Notes: generated from the sequence alone by a model not told the origin. A stretch of 64,000 nt of DNA from Thermogemmatispora tikiterensis (GCF_003268475.1 NZ_MCIF01000002.1:4755661-4819660), one strand, 5' to 3'; shown: positions 35,812 through 44,883, counted from the first letter of the stretch. Numbers and translations are program-made.

Positions 35812-36696
35812 TCAGGCTGGCGGCTCATCCTCTGCGCTCCAGCCCAGCGTTAGCGGCGAGCGGCTGACGACGGCCACGGCGGCGGTCCCCGGGCCGGTAT
35901 TGAGGGCCAGAGCGGCCCCCAGTGAGTAAATGGGCAGCTCGCCTGGATAGATGGTCTGCAGCTCGTGGCGCAGGTCGTCGGCGGCCCCGGGACTGGACTC
36001 GCCCAGGATGATGCGCTCGATGGGACGCATCGTTCTGATCAGCTGGGCGATCTGACGGCAGGCGCGTCGCCGGCTGCGAGCCAGGCCCGCGGCGACGATG
36101 TTGCCTCGCTCCAGGACCAGGATCGGCTTCAGGTCAAGCAGATCGCCCAGGGTGGCCAGGACACCATTAAGGCGTCCATTGCGGCGTACGAACTCCAGCG
36201 TCTCCAGTACACCCAGGAAGTGAGTGCGAGCGAGGACTTCCTGAGCATGGGCGCGGATCTCGGCCAGCGTACGCCCCTGGCGGGCCTCCTCAGCGGCCTG
36301 CAGCACGGCAGGCAGCATGCCGATGGCGGCGCTCTGCGAGTCGATGATCTCGATTGGCACCCGGCGTAGCTCGCTGGGTAGCAGCTCGCGGGCCAGCTGG
36401 GCGCTCTGGTAGGTGCCGCTGAGACGCGCGGAGAGCACAATGACCAGAATGCCCTCGGCCCCCGCGGCGACCAGGCGGCTGTAGGCCTGGGCAAAAGCGG
36501 CGGGCGAGGGCTGAGAGGTATGAGGAAAGACCGGCGCCGCTTCTAGACGGCGGAAGAGGGCGGCGCTGTCGAGATCGATACCGTCTAGAACAGCTTCCTG
36601 GTCGAAGAGAATGACCAGCGGCACGATGGTGATGCCGAGGGACGCGGCCAAACCCGCAGGCAGTCCCACCGTGCTATCGGTGATGACCCCTATCAT
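35812..36696 (-). CDS. DegV family fatty-acid-binding protein
   Basis: A 294-residue DegV-family protein. It begins IGVITDSTVGLPAGLAASLGITIVPL and contains TSQPSPAAFAQAYSRLV, VIVLSARLSGTYQSAQLA, FLGVLETLEFVRRNGRLNGV, DLLDLKPIL and the terminal GAALALNTGPGTAAVAVV. These proteins bind a fatty acid for FakA-type kinases. No FakA homologue adjoins; the PlsY-like acyltransferase gene follows upstream on the same strand, a plausible functional link in lipid metabolism. Confidence 0.93.
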   Translation of the reverse strand: MIGVITDSTVGLPAGLAASLGITIVPLVILFDQEAVLDGIDLDSAALFRRLEAAPVFPHTSQPSPAAFAQAYSRLVAAGAEGILVIVLSARLSGTYQSAQLARELLPSELRRVPIEIIDSQSAAIGMLPAVLQAAEEARQGRTLAEIRAHAQEVLARTHFLGVLETLEFVRRNGRLNGVLATLGDLLDLKPILVLERGNIVAAGLARSRRRACRQIAQLIRTMRPIERIILGESSPGAADDLRHELQTIYPGELPIYSLGAALALNTGPGTAAVAVVSRSPLTLGWSAEDEPPA

Positions 36697-36842
36697 TGTT
36701 TCTGCTCGCCTCTTCTCAGCTCCTTCAGGCTTTGTGGCGGCCTGCTGATCCGATCGCTCATCTTCTCCGATCTGGCCGGCGTGCCTGGCCTGCTCCAGGC
36801 TGACTGGGCCTGTCTGCTGGCGCTCTCTGTTCGACCTTTAAT

Positions 36843-37757
36843 TTAATCGGGCGTATTGCGGTCGTAGAGCAGGCGGTAGAGCAGGGCCGAGGGCTGGCGT
36901 GTCGGGCCGTGCTCGGCATCGTCGGGCAAGGGAGCGGTCAGGCGGCGCAGCAGGAGCAGAGCGGCCAGCAGGGGAGGAATGAGTTGCTGGCGCTGTGTGC
37001 GCTCATGCTCGCGCAGGCAGACGAGCGTGAAGAGCAGGATAGCGGCCAGGCCGCTAAGAGGTACCACCTTGCTGCGGGCCGTGGCGTAGCCAGAGCCGGC
37101 CCAGGACCAGCGGGCGGCCTGCATGGGGGCACGATGGTGGGAGAGCAGCGAGCCGAGGCGCCAGAGGACACCGCTGGCCAGAGTTGAGAGGGCCAGGACG
37201 CCGGCGCGGCGGTTGATCTGCAGCGCGGCCCCGAAAAAGGCGCTCAGGCCGCGTCCGCCGTTGAAGCGCAAGAAGAGCGGCCAGCACTGGCCCATGACGC
37301 CGCAGACGCCGGCCAGTTCAGCTACCTCGCGTGGATAGCCCAGGCGGCGGCAGATGCTAATCGGCAGGTACCCTTTGGAGGCGTCGAAGAGCGCTGCGGG
37401 CACTGCCCAGCGCCGTCCCCGCTTGCCGCTGCTGAGCAGATTGGAGACGCCGACATTGCCCGAGCCGCTTTTGCGCAGGTTGACGCCGCTGCGCCGTCCG
37501 AGCCAGTAGACAAGCGGCAGCGAGCCATAGAGATAGGCGGCAAGCCAGGCGAGGACATAGCGTGAGAAAGCGGAGTGCCGCCAGGCGGGGGCGCGTTGGC
37601 GTGTCACCTGGACGGCTCGCCGGCTGGCGCGGCCCAGCGAGCCGAGATAGCGGACATAGCGCACATAGCGGGTCGATCGGCCCTGTCTGAAGCGGCTGCC
37701 CCGAGCGCGTCTGCGACGGGCATGGCTGCGGACTTCACTGATGAGAGGACTGCTCAC
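36843..37757 (-). CDS. PlsY-like glycerol-3-phosphate acyltransferase (divergent)
   Basis: A 304-residue membrane protein from GTG 37757 (AGGAGG 11 nt upstream). The first about 60 residues are very basic (RRRRARGSRFRQGR, RYVRYVRYLG). The membrane core shows PlsY motif 1 as YGSLPLVYWLGRR with SGSGNVGVSNL, and motif 2 as FLRFNGGRGLSAFFG, where PlsY has GGKG; the Lys-to-Arg change and the basic extension make it divergent. It also has an atypically long C-terminus. Role: acyl-phosphate to glycerol-3-phosphate transfer, first step in phospholipid synthesis, if active. Confidence 0.7.
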   Translation of the reverse strand: MSSPLISEVRSHARRRRARGSRFRQGRSTRYVRYVRYLGSLGRASRRAVQVTRQRAPAWRHSAFSRYVLAWLAAYLYGSLPLVYWLGRRSGVNLRKSGSGNVGVSNLLSSGKRGRRWAVPAALFDASKGYLPISICRRLGYPREVAELAGVCGVMGQCWPLFLRFNGGRGLSAFFGAALQINRRAGVLALSTLASGVLWRLGSLLSHHRAPMQAARWSWAGSGYATARSKVVPLSGLAAILLFTLVCLREHERTQRQQLIPPLLAALLLLRRLTAPLPDDAEHGPTRQPSALLYRLLYDRNTPD

Positions 37758-38168
37758 AGGTTCGCGGACCTCCTCTCTCCTGCTGCTGCATTGCGTTGCG
37801 TCGCCGTGATGGCTGGGCTGGCCAGTGCGGGCCCAGATCAGGCCCGGCCAGCACAACAAACGGGCGCCTGTGGCTGAGCTGCTCTGGTCGCGCGGACGGC
37901 CCTGTCGTTGTTGTGATCTAACGATGGCTTGGGATTGGTCATAAGTCCAGCTCTGTTCTGTTCATTCTGCTGTTCATGGAGACCGTCGGCGCTGTGCAGC
38001 CTCACAGGCCATGTTTTCTATCATTGTACCGGTAGAGGCCGCTTTCCTGCAAGCGTTAACGAGTACACTGGTGGCAGCGAGACTAGACTAGCTGCCCGGC
38101 GGCTATTGAGCAAGCAAGGCAGGTCTGAAGAAGAGAGGAGGGGAAGAGTAAGGCCGGGGCCGACGACG
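37758..38168. other. Intergenic region upstream of the PlsY-like gene
   Basis: It holds the leader of the PlsY-like gene and no convincing coding frame. Its right end adjoins the terminator at 38169-38236. Confidence 0.4.
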
Positions 38169-38236
38169 AAAAAAAAGCGGCCAGAGCGGATGGCTGTCGG
38201 CCCGGCCATAAGGCCACGCCCGGCACCGCTCTGGCC
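38169..38236 (-). terminator. Rho-independent terminator after the HsdR-N-like gene
   Basis: Read on the minus strand, GGCCAGAGCGG (38236-38226) pairs perfectly with CCGCTCTGGCC (38189-38179), followed after GC by eight T residues (38176-38169). The loop contains a second small stem (GGCC-TTAT-GGCC). It lies about 90 bp past the stop of the gene at 38325-39386. Confidence 0.8.
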
Positions 38237-38324
38237 CTTCTCCCCTCGCATTGCAAAAGGACGAGCTGCGAGTAGAAAGTAGCTGAGGAGAGCAAGAGCG
38301 CGCTCAGCCAGGGCGCGCCCTCGC

Positions 38325-39386
38325 TCAGGAAGAACGCTCCTGATCCTTTGAAAGAAGACGGCGACCCGCCCGCCGCTCCCGAGAGGACTGGCGAGCCGGC
38401 AACGGAGAAGACCGCTCAGCCATCAACAACCCCTGGCTCTGTCCCTGCTCGCCAGGAACATAGCCCAACTGCTCCAGCGCATCAGCAAGCTGGCGATAGA
38501 TCTCCGCCGCATCGCCGCGCTGATGAGGCATGCGTCCCAGACTGGTGGCCGCCTCCGCCAGGCGCAAGAGCACCGCCGGAATATCGCTCTCGGGAATCCC
38601 GCTCACCTTCGTCCCGCGGTAATTGCTCAGAATCGCCTGGATGGCCTTCGGTAAACGGCGCTCGTCAACAGAACCGTCGGCCAGACGATAGGGCAGCTTC
38701 CAGGTCTCAGGGCGGCTCGGACTCCCCACATAGGCAAAGCAGGCTGCCGGCAGCCGATATTTCGGATGGAGCAGCTCCGTCGCTTCGGCCTCCAGTGTCA
38801 GGGCCGGCGCCGTCTCCGGCAACAGCCGTAGCGGCTCCGTCGTGCCCGCTGGAGAGAGGGCCGCCGGACGCGGGCGATAGATCCCGTGGATACTCAGCCA
38901 CCACAGGTCAAGCGGCGGCTCCACAGCCGTCAGCGAGACAAAGGCCCGATCCTCCAATCCGCCATGACGCGGATGCGCCGCATAGAGCATCACCCCATCG
39001 CTGATAGCGATGCACTTCACGTGTTGCTCCTCCGCGTAGCGTTGCGCCTGCTCCAGGGCCCGCTCGACCGCATAGCGGTTCCAGGCCAGCGCTCCCGGAC
39101 GCTTCACCTCCACCAGCAGATACTTAATGCCGTGGCGCGTCAGCACCAGATCCGCATATTGTACCTGATGATTGAGATCGGTCAGCTCCCAATCGAGCAC
39201 CAGCGTAAAGAGATCCTCTAAGATATTCTCGGCCACCTTCTCCGATGCCTTGCCATAGCGCTCCTGCTCGGCCAGGCGCTGGCGCTGGCGCTCCAGAAAA
39301 GCCGGCCAGGCGCTGCGAATGCGCTCCACGCAGCGGCGATACGAAGCCAGGTGCGTGATCTCGGGCGGGTGAGAGGCCGTGCTCAT
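38325..39386 (-). CDS. HsdR N-terminal-like (PD-(D/E)xK) protein, stand-alone
   Basis: A 353-residue protein from ATG 39386 (GAAGGG 6 nt upstream). Residues about 20-165 look like the type I restriction HsdR N-terminal nuclease fold: YADLVLTRHG...YLLVEVKRPGALA supplies the Asp and ExK catalytic residues, and CIAISDGVMLYAA follows. No helicase part is present; full HsdR proteins are about 1000 residues. The C-terminal half (about 215-310) contains a conserved-looking block HPKYRLPAACFAYVG, WKLPYRLADGSVDERRLPKAIQAILSNYRG. Such short proteins occur as orphans in Chloroflexota and Cyanobacteria; role unknown, possibly nucleic-acid cleavage in defence or repair. Confidence 0.65.
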   Translation of the reverse strand: MSTASHPPEITHLASYRRCVERIRSAWPAFLERQRQRLAEQERYGKASEKVAENILEDLFTLVLDWELTDLNHQVQYADLVLTRHGIKYLLVEVKRPGALAWNRYAVERALEQAQRYAEEQHVKCIAISDGVMLYAAHPRHGGLEDRAFVSLTAVEPPLDLWWLSIHGIYRPRPAALSPAGTTEPLRLLPETAPALTLEAEATELLHPKYRLPAACFAYVGSPSRPETWKLPYRLADGSVDERRLPKAIQAILSNYRGTKVSGIPESDIPAVLLRLAEAATSLGRMPHQRGDAAEIYRQLADALEQLGYVPGEQGQSQGLLMAERSSPLPARQSSRERRAGRRLLSKDQERSS

Positions 39387-39445
39387 GGGTTGCCCTTCTT
39401 TGTGTGCCTTCTTCTTATTGTAGGGAACGAATAACAAGACTGGTA

Positions 39446-39476
39446 GTAACAGTATCTACCGGCTTCTTCCTGTTAC
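39446..39476. repeat. Inverted repeat between Rieske and HsdR-N-like genes
   Basis: GTAACAG (39446-39452) and CTGTTAC (39470-39476) are perfect 7-bp arms around 17 nt, upstream of the HsdR-N-like gene and just after the Rieske gene. It may be an operator for the nuclease-like gene or a weak terminator. Confidence 0.4.
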
Positions 39477-39504
39477 ACAAGTAAAAAGGACGAGAGACAC
39501 CGGC

Positions 39505-40470
39505 CTAGGCTGTCCCGAAGGTCACGCCCAGGCGGCGCAGCCAGCGGCGGTAAGCGATGGCCGTGCGATCCGAGCGCAGGTGCAGCTCCGCCTGCAGATC
39601 CAGCGGCAGCAGCTCGGGGCGCTGCGACTCAATCACCCGGATATCCTGCTGCATTACCATATCCTCGAAGCGGCGGATCTCCTCCTCGCTCTGCTCCCCG
39701 TAGTTTAGGGCCACATACTGCCAGGCGATACAGCGGCGCTCGCTCACCGGCGTCACCGTAAAGAACATCGCGAAGCGCGGCCCCTGCGACGTCTTCACAA
39801 AATACGCCGTCAGCGGGCGCAGCACGCGGTACGTATAGGTCACCTCAGCGCCCTGGCCGCTGCCATCGGGATTCGGCTGCCAGACCGTAATATCGCGGGC
39901 CGTAATACCATCCTCGCCCGTCTCCACTGTATAATCATTGATGGCCGCATGGGACGGATCGCCCAGGAGGCCCGCATGAACGTAAGGAAAATGCGCCACA
40001 TCGAGAAAATTCTCGATCGCGCGCGGTCCACTGGTCTCAACAGAGTATGGGCCGGTATGCACCTTGCGGAAACTGGCATCATCCCACTCGGGAAAAGCTG
40101 GCACCTCATGCTGAGGCTCGCCCAGCGTCACCCAGACCCAATCGTAGCGCAGGCAACTCCGGTAGACGCGCGCATGGGCCGTCGCTGGCGGCTTCTGCTC
40201 AGGATGGGCCGGGAAGCGCACGCAATGCCCCTCCTCATCGTAGGTCCAGCCGTGATACGGACAAATCAAGCAGCCGTCTTCGACACGCCCCAGCGAGAGG
40301 CGCGCGCCGCGATGCACACAGAGATCGCGCCAGACGTGGACACGCCCGTCAACCTTCCACAGCACCAGGTCCTCATCGAGTAAGCGCGCCGCCACCGGCT
40401 GGCGCTCAGGTAAAGCCGGCGCGTAGGCTACCACATGCCAATCGTTGAGCAAAACGGGGTCATTCAACAT
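39505..40470 (-). CDS. Rieske non-heme iron oxygenase, alpha-subunit type
   Basis: A 321-residue aromatic-ring-hydroxylating-type oxygenase. The Rieske cluster ligands are CVHRGARL (about 51-58) and CPYHGWTYD (about 70-78). The catalytic domain has the mononuclear-iron motif ENFLDVAHFPYVHAG (about 150-165) with both His residues. The length fits single-component demethylase/monooxygenase types (VanA-, caffeine-demethylase- or PaO-like). No ferredoxin or reductase gene adjoins. Substrate unknown. Monocistronic. Confidence 0.88.
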   Translation of the reverse strand: MLNDPVLLNDWHVVAYAPALPERQPVAARLLDEDLVLWKVDGRVHVWRDLCVHRGARLSLGRVEDGCLICPYHGWTYDEEGHCVRFPAHPEQKPPATAHARVYRSCLRYDWVWVTLGEPQHEVPAFPEWDDASFRKVHTGPYSVETSGPRAIENFLDVAHFPYVHAGLLGDPSHAAINDYTVETGEDGITARDITVWQPNPDGSGQGAEVTYTYRVLRPLTAYFVKTSQGPRFAMFFTVTPVSERRCIAWQYVALNYGEQSEEEIRRFEDMVMQQDIRVIESQRPELLPLDLQAELHLRSDRTAIAYRRWLRRLGVTFGTA

Positions 40471-40686
40471 AGGGCCGTGCTCGTTGCTCCCTTCTTACCT
40501 CACAAGCTAGCTGCAGGCTACCAGTCGAGTGGCCGCCGATCCCTGGCCAGGGCCTCGGATCAGTAGCCAACTGGCTGGCACGCTTCAGTATACCGGGTGG
40601 CTGCAGGTGCCGGCAACAGGCAATCAAGCTGACAGTCAGACAAGCGAAGAAAGCAACGCCATCAGTACTATTTTCTCCCGTTCAAT

Positions 40687-40725
40687 GGGACTTTTGTCCC
40701 GAAAAAAGGGAGCGTACGCTATAAT
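40687..40725 (+). promoter_or_regulatory. -10 box and small hairpin before the propeller-kinase gene
   Basis: TATAAT at 40720-40725 lies 122 bp before the ATG at 40847. GGGAC-TTTT-GTCCC (40687-40700) precedes it where the -35 should be; TTGTCC (40694-40699) is 20 bp away, longer than ideal. The gap 40471-40846 contains nothing else recognisable. Confidence 0.4.
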
Positions 40726-40846
40726 AAGCCCGAGGAGGGCGGGAAGGCGGTTGCGCCAGCGAAGCGCACCACGGTGAGACACAGCGAAGCACAGCATAGC
40801 ACACAAAGCATGCAATGCAACCATAGGACAGGGTCGAGACGGGCCG

Positions 40847-43147
40847 ATGATAGACTATGCAGGGCAACGACTCGGTAACTACCGTCTGCTCAAGGTGCTT
40901 GGCAGCGGCGGCTTTGCCCGCGTCTACCTGGGCGAGCACATCTATCTCAAAACGCCAGCAGCGATCAAGGTGCTACAGACGCGCCTGACGCAGGATGCCC
41001 TCAATCAATTTCTGGCTGAGGCGCGCACGATTGCGCGTCTCTCGCATCCGAACATCATCCGCGTATTGGAATTTGGCATTCAGGACGAGACACCCTATCT
41101 GGTGATGAACTACGCCCCCTACGGCTCACTGCGCCAGCGTCATCCTGCCGGCAGTGTTCTGACACCGGGGCGAGTGCTCTCCTATGTGCGCCAGATGGCA
41201 GCGGCTCTGCAGTATGCGCACGAGCGCCAGATTATCCATCGCGATGTCAAGCCTGAGAATATGCTGCTCGGCGATAATTTCGTTCTGCTGCTGAGCGACT
41301 TTGGCATTGCCATGCGCGCCCCGGGGGCTGGCGTGACGCGTACGCCCTACGCGCCGCCCAACGCCGCCGGCACGACAACCTATATGGCGCCGGAGCAGAT
41401 CGACGGAGCACCGACGCCGGCTAGCGATCAGTATGCCCTGGGCGTGGTCGTCTACGAGTGGCTCTGCGGCAGTCCACCCTTTGTTGGCGGGGAGATGCTG
41501 GTCGCCCTGCAGCATCTGCAGGCCTCCCCGCCGTCGTTGCGTGAGAAACAGCCCACCATCTCGCCAGCCATCGAGATGGTGGTCCTTAAGGCCCTGGCCA
41601 AAGACCCGCGCGAGCGCTTTGCCAGCGTCGCCGACTTTGCCCGTGCCCTGGAAGCTGCCTTCGCTCAGGCCGCCGATGAGCCGACCGTTGAGGTCCCCGC
41701 GGCCCGGCTGGCGGTTGCCGCTCCCGCCGCACCAGAGGCGGAGGCCTGGCGTCCAGGCAGGCCGCTCCTCTTACCCGCGCGCCTGGCCCCAGCGACTGAA
41801 ACAGGACGCCAGCCAGCTCAGCCCGCCGCTCTGGTGGCGCGCGCCGAACGCCCGGAGAGCGCAGAGTCATCCGCCGAAGCGCTCTCTGTCGACTCTGCGG
41901 AAGCGGCCCCAGCAGCGCCGTCCTATGCTGGCACCGAAGCTGACACCGCCGGAGCCAACGCCAGCAGGCCGCGCTCAGCGCCGCTCGCGCTCCCGGCGAT
42001 GCCGGTGACCCCCGCGCCCCCCTCTCAGCTACCACGACGCTGGCTCCGCTGGCTGCGTCCGGCCCTGGAGGCCCTGCCCCTGGGGAGACCACTCACCCCC
42101 GCGCAGCCGCTCTCACGCCGCCAGGCCCTGGTCAGAATCGGGGCCCTGGCCCTGCTCAGCGCCGCTACCTGCGATCTCGCCGTAACCACTCTGGAGGAGC
42201 AGCTGGCTTCGCTGCGTGGCCTGGGTCAGCCTCCGGCCCCAGCCTCTCACCCGCGTCCCACGGCCACCGCCCGGGCCAGGCCCTCACCCTCGCCTGCGGA
42301 GCGTCCGGCCAGCCCAACGCCACAGGCCCAGGCGACCGCTCAGGCCCTCATCATGGGCATTAACAGCCGTCCTGCCCTGGCCTCCTGGGGCGTGCGCCAG
42401 CTCGATCTCTTTATCCGCGCTGTCGACAATACGCTCTGGCATCGCCATTTCGACGGGCACTGGCAGAGCTGGGAGCGACTCAACGGCTCGCTGGCCTTCG
42501 ATCCCGTGGCGGTAGCCTGGGGTCCTGAGCGCTTCGATCTCTTTGTGCGCGGCGTCGACAATAGCCTGCTGCATTGCTGGTTTGATGGCTCCTGGCACAA
42601 CTGGGAGAGCCTGGGCGGCTCGCTCACCTCGAATCCTGCAGTGGCCTCCTGGGGGGCCGGACGCCTGGATGTCTTCGCCCGCGGCGTTGATAACGCCCTC
42701 TGGCACAAGTGGTACGACGGCCTCTGGCATGACTGGGAGTCGCTGGGCGGCGTGATCACCTCGGCCCCGGCAGCCGTCTCCTGGGGCCCGGGCCGCCTGG
42801 ATGTCTTCGCCCGCGGCGGCGATAATGCCCTCTGGCACCGCGCCTTTGACAACAGCTGGGGCCCGTGGGAGTCCCTCGGCGGCAGCTTCATCTACGATCC
42901 TACCGCGGCCTCCTGGGGGAGTCACCGTCTGGATGTCTTCGCCTGCTCGCCCGCCGGCTCACTCCTGCACCTGGCCTACGACGGCAGCTGGCACTCCTGG
43001 GAATCATTTGGTGGACATCTGGTCTCGTCGCCGACCGCCATCTCCTGGGGACCTGCCTATATCGATGTATTCGCGCGCACTGACACAAATGCTCTGCAGC
43101 ACCTGTGGTTTGATGGCAGCTGGCACCCCTGGACGCTGCTCAACTGA
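40847..43147 (+). CDS. Ser/Thr protein kinase with C-terminal PLL-type beta-propeller
   Basis: A 766-residue receptor-like kinase. The Hanks kinase domain (about 5-275) has LGSGGFARVYLGEH, Lys in AAIKVL, HRDVKPENML, DFGIA and TTYMAPEQ. A Pro/Ala-rich linker (about 280-415) leads to a hydrophobic segment with a twin-arginine-like start, SRRQALVRIGALALLSAA (about 422-440). After a second Pro-rich stretch come six repeats of about 47 residues (502-766), each of the form WG-x-RLDVFARG-x-DNALWHKW-DG-W-WESLGG, the signature of PLL-type lectin propellers. The propeller probably lies outside the cell and senses a glycan. Possible substrates and partners are not visible; it is next to a methyltransferase gene. 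Confidence 0.85.
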   Translation: MIDYAGQRLGNYRLLKVLGSGGFARVYLGEHIYLKTPAAIKVLQTRLTQDALNQFLAEARTIARLSHPNIIRVLEFGIQDETPYLVMNYAPYGSLRQRHPAGSVLTPGRVLSYVRQMAAALQYAHERQIIHRDVKPENMLLGDNFVLLLSDFGIAMRAPGAGVTRTPYAPPNAAGTTTYMAPEQIDGAPTPASDQYALGVVVYEWLCGSPPFVGGEMLVALQHLQASPPSLREKQPTISPAIEMVVLKALAKDPRERFASVADFARALEAAFAQAADEPTVEVPAARLAVAAPAAPEAEAWRPGRPLLLPARLAPATETGRQPAQPAALVARAERPESAESSAEALSVDSAEAAPAAPSYAGTEADTAGANASRPRSAPLALPAMPVTPAPPSQLPRRWLRWLRPALEALPLGRPLTPAQPLSRRQALVRIGALALLSAATCDLAVTTLEEQLASLRGLGQPPAPASHPRPTATARARPSPSPAERPASPTPQAQATAQALIMGINSRPALASWGVRQLDLFIRAVDNTLWHRHFDGHWQSWERLNGSLAFDPVAVAWGPERFDLFVRGVDNSLLHCWFDGSWHNWESLGGSLTSNPAVASWGAGRLDVFARGVDNALWHKWYDGLWHDWESLGGVITSAPAAVSWGPGRLDVFARGGDNALWHRAFDNSWGPWESLGGSFIYDPTAASWGSHRLDVFACSPAGSLLHLAYDGSWHSWESFGGHLVSSPTAISWGPAYIDVFARTDTNALQHLWFDGSWHPWTLLN
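42354..43144 (+). repeat. Six in-frame 141-bp-class repeats encoding propeller blades
   Basis: Near-repeats of about 141 bp encode the beta-propeller blades of the kinase. Conserved cores are gcctggatgtcttcgcccgc-like stretches at 42666 and 42799. The last unit is truncated after WHPWTLLN. A full PLL propeller has seven blades; only six clear units are present here. Confidence 0.75.
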
Positions 43148-43451
43148 GCCAGGCTACTACGCTGCATCTTCCTGCTTGACGTGCCATCCCTGATGGTCTA
43201 TCCTGGAGCGTGTCCCTGTGGGTTGGCCGCACGCAAGAAGGAAGAACTGCCGTCTGCCGTGCCCACGAGAGCTTGATCATCGCTGATGTGTAGGTCTTTG
43301 CCTGCTATGCCGACACAGACCAGTAGCGTGAGCGCAATCGACAGCGCTGAGTAGCTCCTCTGGCGACTGCTTCCCGGCTTGCCTGCCCGCCCTGGATGCG
43401 CCTGGCCTACCGTTCGCTGGAAGTTCAGAGAAAGGACGGAACAGAAACGCA
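43148..43451. other. 304-bp gap
   Basis: Between the propeller kinase and the methyltransferase gene. No coding frame, repeat or clear promoter recognised; GGAC-type purine-rich sequence just before 43452 serves as the ribosome site. Confidence 0.4.
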
Positions 43452-44339
43452 ATGGCTACCTCTGATCATCCTGCCCCCTCTCCTGAGCCTACTGCCCAGA
43501 GTCAGTATACGATCGATGCTGAGGATGCTGCCGAAACCTCACGCCTGATGATGCAGGACCAGCTGCTGACGCAGGCTATGGGGGGCTTGCTGCCCGAGTT
43601 GACAGCCGAGGAACTCAGCAGCGTGCGCCGGGTTCTTGATATCGGCTGCGGCCCCGGTGGCTGGGCGCTGGCGCTGGCGGCTGCCTATCCCTCGATGGAG
43701 ATCGTCGGCTTCGATATCAGCGAGACGATGATCCGCTACGCCTTTGCTCAGGCACGCGTGCGCGGCCTGACGAACGTCTCTTTCGAAGTGATGGATGCCC
43801 GCCAGCCTCTGGCCTTTCACGACGCCTCGTTTGATCTGATCAATGCCCGCTGGATCTTCGCCTTTATGGATCAGGAGAGCTGGCGCTCACTGATTGCTGA
43901 GTGCTGGCGCCTGCTGCGCCCTGGTGGACTGCTGCGCCTCTCAGAGCCTGAATTGACGGTGACGAATAGCCCGGCCTTTCAGGAGATGATGGGCCATCTC
44001 TACACGGCCCTGGCTCGCCTGAAGCGTACCTTTTCGGTCGATGGCCATACCAGCGGCGTGCCCTATATGCTCGGCAAGCTGCTGTCGGAGGCCGGCTTTG
44101 TGGCCATCCGCAAGGCGCCGTATGTTGTCGATGGCTCCTATGGCAGCGAGATGTATGCTATCAGCGTGAAAGATGCAGAGGTGGCTTTCGCTCTGACGAA
44201 GCCATTCTTGTTACGCTTCGCCTCTCTGAGCGAAGCCGAGTTTGATGCCCTCTATGAACGGATGCTGTTGGAAATGCTGAGCGAAGACCATGTTGGCCTC
44301 TGCTACGCCCTGACCATCTGTGGACGCAAGCCCAGCTAG
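43452..44339 (+). CDS. SAM-dependent class I methyltransferase
   Basis: A 295-residue methyltransferase. Motif I VLDIGCGPGGWALALAAAYP is at about 57-76, followed by VGFDISETMI (acidic ribose-binding strand), FEVMDARQPLAFHDASFDLI and the post-core LLRPGGLLRLSEPELTV. It resembles small-molecule (UbiE/type 11) methyltransferases. The target is unknown. A C-rich stem CCGCCC-GGGCGG near 44406-44423 follows the gene and may act as a terminator. Confidence 0.85.
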   Translation: MATSDHPAPSPEPTAQSQYTIDAEDAAETSRLMMQDQLLTQAMGGLLPELTAEELSSVRRVLDIGCGPGGWALALAAAYPSMEIVGFDISETMIRYAFAQARVRGLTNVSFEVMDARQPLAFHDASFDLINARWIFAFMDQESWRSLIAECWRLLRPGGLLRLSEPELTVTNSPAFQEMMGHLYTALARLKRTFSVDGHTSGVPYMLGKLLSEAGFVAIRKAPYVVDGSYGSEMYAISVKDAEVAFALTKPFLLRFASLSEAEFDALYERMLLEMLSEDHVGLCYALTICGRKPS

Positions 44340-44481
44340 CAACTTGGGTGCCTGCCGGTAGAGGTCGCGCGCTGAGATCTGCCAGCCCCGGATAGAGCAG
44401 ACTCCCGCCCCGGCGCGGGCGGCTCTGGTCGGGCCTGGCAAGATGGAGAGACGCTATTGCTGAACACTGGAGGATCAAGCT

Positions 44482-44883
44482 ATGGCTGAAATGAAGATTC
44501 TGGCCGTCGAAACCCGTGACAAGGATCAAGTCATCGATATCACCGATACAATTGAGCAACATCTGCGTAACGTGCAGCAAGAGAATGGCCTGTGCACCAT
44601 CTTTGTGCCGCATACGACCTGCGCGGTGGCGGCGATGGACCTTGACCCGGGCACCGACCTCGATTTTCTAGATGCCTTGCGCCGCCTGCTGCCGCCGATC
44701 CGCTACCGGCACCCGCACGATCCGGCCCATGCGCCCGACCATATTCTGGCGACCCTGATCGGGCCATCGCTCGTGGTGCCCTACGCCCGGAGCCGCCTGC
44801 TGCTGGGTACCTGGCAGCGCGTCGTGCTGGTTGAGCTGGATGGACCACGGCGCCGCACGCTGCACCTGACTTGCTCCAGTTAA
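44482..44883 (+). CDS. YjbQ/UPF0047 family protein
   Basis: A 133-residue YjbQ-family protein. Typical motifs: NGLCTIFVPHTTCAVAAMDLDPGTDLDFL, a central HPHDPAHAPDHILATLIGPSLVVPY with three His likely binding metal, and the end LLLGTWQRVVLVELDGPRRR. The family has been called a secondary thiamine-phosphate synthase because of weak activity; its main role is unclear. GGAG lies 10 nt upstream of ATG 44482. Single gene. Confidence 0.93.
   Translation: MAEMKILAVETRDKDQVIDITDTIEQHLRNVQQENGLCTIFVPHTTCAVAAMDLDPGTDLDFLDALRRLLPPIRYRHPHDPAHAPDHILATLIGPSLVVPYARSRLLLGTWQRVVLVELDGPRRRTLHLTCSS

Noticed and set aside
38152..38207. Second inverted repeat (GGCCGGGGCCGAC with GTCGGCCCGGCC) around the T-run
   Set aside because: It spans the T-run rather than preceding it; the 11-bp stem at 38179-38236 better explains termination.
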